A DNA stretch of 64,000 nt. It comes from Styela clava. Taxonomy: Eukaryota; Chordata; Ascidiacea; Stolidobranchia; Styelidae. The notes beneath the pieces are model-generated. The model was not told where the DNA came from. It was given only the letters and a program-made list of their open reading frames with translations, and made no database searches. The stretch covers positions 11,356,974 to 11,420,973 of the forward strand of contig NC_135259.1 of the NCBI RefSeq assembly GCF_964204865.1, in the 5' to 3' direction. Positions within the stretch are counted from its first letter, which is position 1. The number at the start of each line of letters is the position of its first letter. Position numbers and translations under genes: made by a program. Positions 25,701-34,849 of this stretch are shown here, piece by piece.

Positions 25701-28700
25701 GGGCCATATTTTGTTAAGTTTTGTTCCGCTGTTGATCATACTTCGGTGTCAGACACTTGACTTAAACATGTCTTCGAAATCATTGTCAAAAATTGTCGGC
25801 AAATAAAGCAACATGTTCGAATTTGACCTCGATGTATCGAGTTCGCATCAATTTTCGGAAAATCTTGTTTTTGACCTGTATTTGGAGCCCTATAAATCAT
25901 AAAGTCCCGCTTTGTTCCCTTCAACTTTTATATATAATACTTTTCACTATTGGTACTATTCAAAATTACTATTAAAAGTTGTCGTGACTCTGCGGATCAT
26001 ATTCGAATTCGGCATCGAATGATTGAGTTCGCTCGAAATACAGCAAAATCTGATTTCTCGTCAATGTTTGAAGGGCCATACTTTGTTAAGTTTTGTTCCG
26101 CTGTTGATCATACTTTGGTGTTAGACACTTGACTTGTACATGTCATCGAAATCATTGTCAAAAATTGTCGGCAAATAAAGCAACATGTTCGACTTTGGCC
26201 TCGATGTATCGAGTTCGCATCAAATTTCGGAAAATCTTTTTTTTGACCTGTATTTGAAGCCCTATAAATCATAAAGTCCCGCTTTGTTCCCTTCAACTTT
26301 TATATATAATACTTTTCACTATTGGTACTATTCAAAATTACTGGTAAAAGTTGTCGGCATATTGCGGATCATATTCGTATTCGGCATCGAATTATTAAGT
26401 TCGCTGGAAATATAGCAAATTATGATTTTTTGTTAATTTTTGAAGGGCCATATTTTGTTGAGTTTTGTTCCGCTGTTGATCATACTTTGGTGTTGGACAC
26501 TTGACTTGTACATGTCTTCGAAATCATTGTCAAAAATTGTCGGCAAATAAAGCAACATGTTCGAATTTGGCCTCGATGTATCGAGTTCGCATCAAATTTC
26601 AGAAAATCTTGTTTTTGACCTGTATTTGAAGCCCTATAAATCATAAAGTCCCGCTTTGTTCCCTTCAACTTTTATATATATTACTTTTCACTATTGGTAC
26701 TATTCAAAATTACTATTAAAAGTTGTCGTGACTTTGCGGATCATATTCGAATTCGGCATCGAATGATTGAGTTCGCTCGAAATACAGCAAAATCTGGTTT
26801 TTCGTCAATGTTTGAAGGGCCATACTTTGTTAAGTTTTGTTCCGCTGTTGATCATACTTTGGTGTTGGACACTTGACTTATACATGTGATCGAAATCGTT
26901 GTCAAAAGTTGTCGGCATATAAAGCAACATATTCGAATTCGGCATCGATTTATCGAGTACGCATCAAATTTCAGAAAATCTTGTTTTTGGCCTGTATTTG
27001 AAGCCCCATAAATCATAAAGTCCCGCTTTGTTCCCTTCAACTTTATATATAATACTTTTCACTATTAGTACTATTCAAAATTACTATTAAAAGTTGTCGT
27101 GACTCTGCGGATCATATTTGTATTCGGCATCGAATTATTAAGTTCGCTCGAAATATAGCAAATTATGATTTTTTGTCAATTTTGAAGGGCCATATTTTGT
27201 TAAGTTTTGTTCCGCTGTTGATCATACTTTGTTGTTAGACACTTGACTTGTTTATGTCATCGAAATCGTTGTCAAAAGTTGTCGGCAAATAAAGCAACAT
27301 GTTCGAACTTGGCCTCGATATACCGAGTACGCATCAAATTTCAGAAAATCTTGTTTTTGGCCTGTATTTGAAGCCCCATAAATCATAAAGTCCAGCATTG
27401 CTCCCTTCAACTTTTATATATAATACTTTTTCACTATTTGTACTATTCAAAATTACTGTTAAAAGTTGTCGGCACTTTGCGGATCATATTCGAATTCGGC
27501 ATCGAATCATTCAGTTCGCACGAAATACAGCAAAATCTGATTTTCCGTCAATTTTTGAAGGGCCATATTTTGTTAAGTTTTGTTCCGCTGTTGATCATAC
27601 TTTGGTGTTAGACACTTGTCTTATACATGTGATTGAAATCGTTGTCAAAAGTTGTCGGAATATAAAGCAACATATTCGAATTCGGCCTCGATATATCGAG
27701 TACGCATCAAGTTTCAAAAAATCTTGTTTTTGGCCTGTATTTGAAGCCCCATAAATCATAAAGTCCCGCTTTGTTCCCTTCAACTTTTATATATAATGCT
27801 TTCCACTATTGGTACTATTCAAAATTACTGTTAAAAATTGTCGGCACTTTGCGGATCATATTCGAATTCGGCCTCGATATATCGAGTACGCATCAAATTT
27901 CAGAAAATTTTGTTTTTGGCCTGTATTTGAAGCCCCATAAATCATAAAGTCCCGCTTTGGTCCCTTCAACTTTTTTATATAATACTTTTCACTATTGGTA
28001 ATATTCAAAATTACTGTTAAAAGTTGTCGGCACTTTGCGGATCATATTCGAATTCGGCATCGAATCATTGAGTTCGCACGAAATACAGCAAAATCTGATT
28101 TTTTGTCAAATTTGAAGGGCCATATTTTGTTAAGTTTTGTTCCGCTGTTGATCATACTTTGGTGTTAGACACTTGACTTGTACATTTCATCGAAATCGTT
28201 GTCAAAAGTTGTTTGCAAATAAAGCAACATGTTCGAATTTGGCTTCGATATATCGAGTTCGCATCAAATTTCGGAAAATCTTGTTTTTGGCCTGTATTTG
28301 AAGCCCCATAAATCATAAAGTCCCGCTTTGTTCCCTTCAACTTTTATATATAATGCTTTTCACTATTGGTACTATTCAAAATTACTGTGAAAAGTTGTTG
28401 GCTCTTTGCGGATCATATTCGAATTTGTCATCGAATCATTGAGTTCGCACGAAATACAGCAAAATCTGATTTTTCGTCAATTTTTGATGGGCCATATTTT
28501 GTTGAGTTTTGTTCCGCTGTTGATCATACTTTGGTGTTAGACACTTGACTTGTTCATGTCATCGAAATCGTTGTCAAAAGTTGTCGGCAAATAAAGCAAC
28601 ATGTTCGAATTTGGCCTCGATATACCGAGTACGCATCAAATTTCAGAAAATCTTGTTTTTGGCCTGTATTTGAAGCCCCATAAATCATAAAGTCCAGCTT

Positions 28701-29290
28701 TGCTCCCTTCAACTTTTTTATATAATACTTTTCACTATTTGTACTATTCAAAATTACTGTTAAAAGTTGTCGGCACTTTGCGGATCATATTCGAATTCGA
28801 TATCGATATGTCGAGTACGCATCAAATTTCAGAAAATCTTGTTTTTGGCCTGTATTTGAAGCCCCAATAATCATAAAGTCCCGCTTTGTTCCCCTCAACT
28901 TTTATATATATTACTTGTCACTATTGGTACTATTCCAAATTACTGTGAAAAGTTGTCGGCACTTTGCGGATCATATTCGAATTCGGCATCGAATCATTGA
29001 GTTCGTACGAAATATAGCAAAATCTGATTTTTTGTCAATTTTTGAAGGGCCATATTTTGTTAAGTTTTGTTCCGCTGGTAATCATACTTTGGTGTTAGAC
29101 ACTTGACTTGTACATGTGATCGAAATCGTTGCCGAAAGTTGTCGGCATATAAAGCAACATATTCGAATTCGGCCTCGATATACCGAGTACGCATCAAATT
29201 TCAGAAAATCTTGTTTTTGGCCTGTATTTGAAACCCCATAAATCATAAAGTCCCGCTTTGTTCCCTTCAACTTTTATATATAATACTTAT
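13746..29290 (+). repeat. Right satellite arm, about 42 copies of a 372-bp unit
   Basis: The unit is 372 bp, a diverged dimer of two 186-bp monomers. A contains TTGCGGATCATATTCG and B contains AAAGCAACATRTTCGAA; both share GTTGTCGGCA, TCGAATT(C/T)GGC, TCGAGT and TTTGAAG landmarks, and TTGTCGGC recurs 186 bp apart (14833, 15019). Successive units start near 14060, 14432, 15548, 15920, 16292 and so on, with rare phase slips (373 bp at 16292-16665, 357 bp at 19641-19998). B monomers often carry the perfect palindrome CTCGATATATCGAG. Larger blocks repeat too, at 1488 bp (23718/25206, 24248/25736, 24620/26108). The 60- and 62-codon open frames on both strands recur only because 372 is divisible by three. 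The array looks non-coding. Confidence 0.95.
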
Positions 29291-29699
29291 CAATATTGGT
29301 ACTATTCAAAATTACTGTTAAAAATTGTCGGAACTTTGCGGATCATATTCGCATTTGGTCTCGAACCCTAGAGTTTGCATGTAACATTGAAAAAAATATT
29401 TTCCGATATTTTTGTGTTCCCAACAACTGTAGCCTATTTTTATTTTGTATTTTTTTTCATTCTGCAAATATATTTTAATACGTTTTAGTTTTATGTAATA
29501 TATACAGTTATGTATGTTGTAATTACCACTACCAGCTAAATGTGCTTAAACTTATATTTTGGTCTGAGTTGTTTCCTTCGGAACATATTATTCCAAATAG
29601 GATCCATTTATCTCTCATAAATATTGTAATAAGAGATTATTTTCAGCATGGGAACCGGTTGAAAACTGCAGAATATTTTTCCGCTGAAATCACAGTGGT
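29285..29699 (-). repeat. Right terminal inverted repeat, non-satellite part
   Basis: Inverted partner of 11534-11955. It ends CTGCAGAATATTTTTCCGCTGAAATCACAGTGGT-like (final motif CACAGTGGT) and is followed directly by CTTTTTTT. Mismatches against the left copy are scattered single bases plus the 11-bp indel near the tip. Confidence 0.9.
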
Positions 29700-29707
29700 C
29701 TTTTTTT

Positions 29708-30215
29708 GGGGCAACCCTAAAATGCGGGAAACCGGAACGACAGGAAATGCACTAAAATGCGGGAACTGCGGGAAAGACGGGAAATCGCGAAAACTAAAAT
29801 GCGGGAACTACGGGAATGACGGGAACTACGGGAATGACGGGATCTACGGGAAATTTCACTAAAAAGCGGGAAATTTCACAAAACGCGAGAATGACGGGAA
29901 ATCGCTTTAAGGTACGGGAAATATTCATTTTGGGGTATGTTTAGAGGAAATTGTTCCAGAAAGCGAAAGCAACGGTAAATATACGCTTGGGCGTGTATGT
30001 ACGTGAAAATTTATCTAAAATGCGGGAATGACGGCAAATCGCTTTAAATCACGGGAAATACTCATTTCAGAGTATGTTTATAAGAAATTGCACTAGAAAA
30101 CGGAAGCAACGGGAAATATACGCTTGGGTTGTGTGGATACGGAAATTTCACTAAAAAGCGAAAAATTTCACAAAGAGTGGGAGCGACGGAAATCGCTCTA
30201 AGATTCGGATAATAT
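29708..30215. repeat. Degenerate GCGGGAAnnACGGGAA minisatellite
   Basis: Short purine-rich words (GCGGGAACTACGGGAATGAC and variants) repeat from 29,725 to 29,880. A longer unit of about 137 bp follows: ATGACGGNAAATCGCTTTAA at 29,890 and 30,028, with a weaker third copy near 30,183. It directly abuts the right end of the giant element. The + strand is open for about 100 codons across it, but the product would be low-complexity Gly/Lys/Asn repeats and is not treated as a gene. Confidence 0.75.
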
Positions 30216-30296
30216 GTATGTTAGTACAATTACCCCGTACATGCACACTCAAGTATAAACCTATAAGTTAGAATTCCAGCACCAGTTAGAGGTAAT

Positions 30297-30620
30297 ATCG
30301 GGCCCAAAAGTTCCGACCCAGGCCCGTGGGTATAGAACCCGACCCATCCCGAGCCCGACTAATTAACGGGATTCGCAGGTCCGAGCCCGAAGCAAACCCG
30401 AAATTTCATATTTTATTCAGGAGTTTTTCGAATTGTCATTACAAGAGCAAGTAGAGTATGCGCTGATGAGGCAACTTCTGTTTTTTTGCAGACCACGGTT
30501 TCTCGTGGCCAAAACACGGCCGAAACAGCGCACAGCGCAGCGTGAGGCCCGACCCGAACGTAATAATTGGCATTTCAGGCCCGAAATTCGGGTCGGGCTC
30601 GGGCTTCAGATCTTAGCTCT
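30297..30620. repeat. GC-rich inverted repeat of GGCCCGA/CGGGC words
   Basis: The region starts with ATCGGGCCCAAAAGTTCCGACCC and ends with GCCCGAAATTCGGGTCGGGC-like sequence; both halves are rich in CCCGA and TCGGG words in inverse orientation. It resembles the ends of a decayed inverted-repeat DNA element. No target-site duplication was found. Confidence 0.4.
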
Positions 30621-31479
30621 ACAAACAGTGCAGTGTGTTTATGTTACACAAATTAGACGCCCGAATAATACACGTTCGTGTTTTTTTTATCTTTCTTTAT
30701 ACATGTTTGTATGGTGTAAGGTGGGTAAACTGGCACATGTATTTCTGCGTGTTTTAAATTTAATGAAAGGTTTTCCATATTCTCCAAAACTTTTGTGTGT
30801 TCATTGTTTTGTGTATGTTTTTTCAAGGAAATCAAAATAAACTTATATTTGACTACACCGGCAACTCGATTACAGAGACAGGACTATTAAAGTTGTCCGT
30901 TTTTCGCATTTTCCATGGCGACGTTTCGAGACTATAGTGGTGTAATTTTTATCTTTTCCAGGCTCTAATGACGAGTAAAATTGATTGATGATTTGATTTA
31001 TATATCAGTTATTTCTATCTAATATGACAGAATTGTGTCAAATTACTTTCTGTGATATTTCTGCTATATTTTGCGGTTGGTTCCTTTTTAAGCCAATTTG
31101 TTTGAATGAGTTGATAATACTAGTATAAAATTTCGGTATTTTTATATTATTGAAGTTAAAATACAACATTGTAAGTTACCTTTTGATACCACATTAAAAT
31201 AGTTATTTACAAAAAACTTTGCTCTGAGAGATTTTCCAATGTTCGTCATTCTCCCCTTCAAAAAATTCCAATTCCCAACGATGGCAAGATTTCGTCATAT
31301 CCAAATGTTTACTATTTTTTGAACATTTGACCAATTTTCATCCCCAGACTTGTAGTTGTTTCCTATATATACTCTTAATATTTTGATATCCTTTCTTTTG
31401 ACAGTAATATTCTTGTAAATGTTTTATATTGGCCAGATTCGAGCGGATCTACACAATAGCATTGTGCATTTATTCCCAT
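30621..31479. other. Intergenic, nothing recognised
   Basis: AT-rich sequence without a supported ORF, RNA gene or clear repeat. It may include the untranslated 3' end of the minus-strand LINE that begins at about 31,480. Confidence 0.4.
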
Positions 31480-32714
31480 TTATTTTTTGACCTGCGCCAC
31501 GTTGCAATGACTCCATTAATTCCAATACTGAGTATGCAGATGACAATGACTCAGGCATGAGTGTTGTTATGTCATCTGCAAATCTCGGTTACATCTGATA
31601 TTCAATAATATCAATTCCGAAACAAATGAATAAAACAATGGACAAAGTGGACAGCCCTGCGTTACTCCCCGCAATTGATATTGAAATTTTTTCTGATAAA
31701 TATCCATTTACATTTTTCCAGATAAGTTGTTATCATATAAAGTAATTATCCAAATAATGAGGTATTTTTAAAATCCAGATTTTTTCAATAATTTATCAAG
31801 TATATCCCTATCTACCATATCATATGCTTTTTGTTGATCTATTGGAAAAATAAGTACTGGCAAATTTGCCCAAAATTTATCACCCCTAACAGAAAGAAGA
31901 TTTTTATGGATTGATCGTCCAGGAACGAACGCAGTTTGATTAATGTCAATTAGGTCTGGTAATATAGTTTCTATTCTATTTGCTATAATTTTCGTTATTA
32001 ATCCGTAATCGAAATTTAGTAACGTAATAGGCCGCCAATTATTTTAGTCTTTCTTTTTTCTCCATCTTTATAAATTAAAGTTAGGATTCCCGTTATAGTG
32101 TCCCGGGGCATTTCTCCTAGTTGGTGATAATTTTTATATAGCATCAGTAATAAGGATTTTAATTTGTTCCAACATTCAGAATAAAATTCTTTTGTTAATC
32201 CATCCAAAACAAGAAACTTTATTTAATTTGAGTTCTTTCATGGCATGTTCGAGTTCACCATCCGTTATATCATTTTCTAAATAATCTATTTGGTCATCTG
32301 TTATTTGTTTCTTATAATTCTCAATTACCCTTCCTTGTACAATAAAATCTAATTCAGTAGGCTATCCATGTGATAGATCGCGATAATTGTTAGCGAGAAT
32401 TATAACGTGTTTCTATTTTGATGACGTTTATCGTTGTTACGCAGAAGTTGCAAACTTATCGCATTATTTCGACATAGTCTTCTTTAAGAAGATTCTCGAT
32501 TAATCCCGGGAATTCTAAATTATCGCCACGCTGCTTCGATGAGTTGGCACCTTCTGTCTTGTATCCCGTGTAATCTATTGCGCTAGGAGTTTATCGTGTT
32601 TAATATTGAGTTTACTATTTGCGGTTAAACAATTTGGATTGAAGTTAATAATTAGGTTTAAACAGGAGTTGCAATATAATGTAGGGATAGGGTTGTATTA
32701 TAGTCCAAATAGAA

Positions 32715-34153
32715 CAGTGGTTCTCAACCTTTTACTGACCGCGTACCACTTTACTGTTTTTACTATGGCCGCGTACCACCGACAAAGCTCCTTTCTTGGG
32801 GGTGGGAAAAAGACACAAGAAACGTGCTATGGGAGTATTTTATAATGTGGACTATATCCCTTGTGGCGTAACACGCAAAACGGACTAAAACATGCCCATA
32901 TCGCTTCATTTAAGGTGGGCAATAGCGGGCGAGGGTGATCTCTAAAGACAAGGACTGAAAGCGCACCAGCGCTATGAACGTTTCCCCATCCATTGACTCC
33001 AGAAAATTTTCACTATACTTTACAATTGTCAACTCCATGCTCATTCTGAGAGTGTTTTGATGTGTTGGCGCATATAAAGTGGTTTACGTGTTTAAATCCA
33101 TCATTTTTATTAAAATTAATCAACCATATGTGCCGTTTGCAGGTATTGATATAGCCAGGCCTGCCATAACGTCCTTATTTCTACGATTTGTCCTTATTTC
33201 TACGATTTGTCCTTATTTGGAAGGTATTTGTCTTCGAAAATAATTTTGTTCTCATTTCTAAGAAACGTCCTTATTTCGACATGTGTCTTTATTTTTGTCC
33301 TTATTTTATGGGTAGAGGACTAGAGGTTCTAATATCAGGCACTCAGATTTGTCAAATCGAATGATTGATTTGCTAGAAATGATCTTTTACAATCTCATTG
33401 GTTGCTACGTGCATTCATTACGTAATAACAGCAAATTAATTGACACAGTGACAAAACAATAGCCTACCGACCAAAATCACTGCGTGTAACTTGAATCAAA
33501 ATACAACTTAAAAGTGAGATGAAACAGATTGTTTCTAAGAATAAAAAACTGCTGGATCAAATCCTTTGAAAATATGATTAGTCACGGATTGCACCAGCAT
33601 GAATACATTTTGTTTATTACATTTCGTTCTTTGTTATTCTAATATTATGTTTCACTGATGTCCTTATTGTTGGGTTGATGTCGATGGCAGCCCTGAATAT
33701 AACTAAGTTTAGCTTTGTCCATAGTAGCATTTACGAGATTTAATTTCGATTACTGCAGCTGAAGTAAAGATCCGCGGAAGACATAATGACAATTAAGTTA
33801 ATTAATTCACAAATATTTTTTTGAAATACAACTGAAAAATATCACTCAAAACTACAAAAACGAGGCAATGTTTGCAACCATGCTTGAATATCTGTTTGAG
33901 CGACAAAAGTGTCTGATCGGCTGGGTGCGAAATTGCAATTGTTAAGAGTTGCGTCATTATTGAATTAATGCTGATTGGTTATAGTTACTGAAATAGACAA
34001 GGAAACTGATGCTTGGGGAAACCTTCATAAACGCTGTTCGGCGAATACATACAGTAAGGAAGATAAAGCGTCGTCGGCATATTTTAGACAACTGAAAGGT
34101 TAATTGTTGCAATAATTAAAATCTGCTCGCGTACCACAGGTTGAGAACCACTG
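32715..34153. mobile_element. Non-autonomous hAT-type element, 1.44 kb
   Basis: It starts CAGTGGTTCTCAACC and ends GGTTGAGAACCACTG, a perfect 15-bp terminal inverted repeat. The flanks are AAATAGAA (32707-32714) and ATATAGAA (34154-34161), an 8-bp target-site duplication with one mismatch. The subterminal GCGTACCAC motif also recurs inverted (32,742 and 34,131). No transposase frame is present. A short direct repeat of TCCTTATTTCTACGATTTG lies near 33,180-33,220. Confidence 0.9.
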
Positions 34154-34161
34154 ATATAGAA

Positions 34162-34849
34162 TGATAACTGCTGTTCTTTACATTTAGTCACATAAGTTAA
34201 GTTGTATTTTCGTTGGATCATAATTTATTGAATTGAGTTGCCTGAAAATCCTAAACATTCGGTATGTAAATATTGTTTTATCTTGTATGATTTTATTAAA
34301 TAAAATTAAATTTTATTTAATCTGTATATAAATCGGACATATGGTCATCTGCTAATTGCTGTGAATTGTTAATGCTTGTAAAATGGTAACACTGTTATAT
34401 TTGATTAATTGTGCCATATATAAAATATTTAGTTCTATCTATTATTTTGGCAGAAAATCGTTCCTTTACGTTCCGTTTCTCGTACCCAGCACGTTATATT
34501 TTCCTGATTCATGTTTGAGATTTGAGTTAAAGTGTTTGTTGATTGTTATTGAAGATATTCACCGATTTCAAGTTGAATTATATTGGGCAGCACTTGGAAG
34601 GCACAGAAGAATCTGGGGGCACTTTGACCGCTGTTTTCAGAGACTTTAATTGCTTGAAAGCACGGACTAGTTATAACAATAAACCCATCAGGACTGGGTT
34701 ATTGGAACGCGTTTTTAAAGTCTCCAATCTCTTAATGTGCGTGAGAAGTAACCAGGCTACATAGAATCGAGCGCAACAATAATGTTTGACAATCTCATTC
34801 TGAATTTCCGCATGCTAAATCATCACATTTTTTTATTGATTCAATCATT
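34162..34849. other. Right part of the DNA that interrupts the LINE
   Basis: AT-rich; it lies between the hAT element and the resumed LINE linker at about 34,850. Open frames of 88 and 73 codons overlap here, but neither resembles a known protein. Together with 32,345-32,714 it probably belongs to an older insertion that the hAT element later entered. Confidence 0.35.

Larger units (their letters stand above)
11534..29699. mobile_element. Giant foldback-like element made of a 186/372-bp satellite
   Basis: The 18.2-kb block begins ACCACTGTG and ends CACAGTGGT. An exact direct repeat CTTTTTTT flanks it (11526-11533 and 29700-29707), a candidate 8-bp target-site duplication, though low in complexity. 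The outer parts of about 420 bp are non-repetitive and are inverted copies of each other; the inversion continues into the satellite for about 1.2 kb in total. The left arm (11956-13440) carries repeats in reverse orientation and the right arm (13746-29290) in forward orientation, separated by about 300 bp of spacer. No transposase is encoded. Foldback elements of flies likewise have inverted arms made of tandem repeats and create 8-9 bp duplications. An assembly-compressed or expanded array remains possible. Confidence 0.75.

Noticed and set aside
14060..29270. Dozens of conserved 60- and 62-codon open frames on both strands, as a possible micropeptide family
   Set aside because: They recur because the repeat unit is 372 bp, a multiple of three, and units are homogenised. 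Both strands are equally open, no variant pattern favours synonymous change by eye, and there is no splice or start context. A codon-based substitution test could revisit this.
11536..29697. Transib/RSS-type element because the tips read CACTGTG/CACAGTG
   Set aside because: The 5-bp flanks do not match and no nonamer at a 12/23 spacing was seen; the 8-bp flank match fits better.
11534..29699. CRISPR-like array
   Set aside because: The repeats are long (186/372 bp), contiguous and without unique spacers, and the DNA is eukaryotic.
29542..29862. 106-codon plus-strand frame at the right tip of the giant element
   Set aside because: It crosses the terminal repeat, the target duplication and the minisatellite; the product is a low-complexity artefact.
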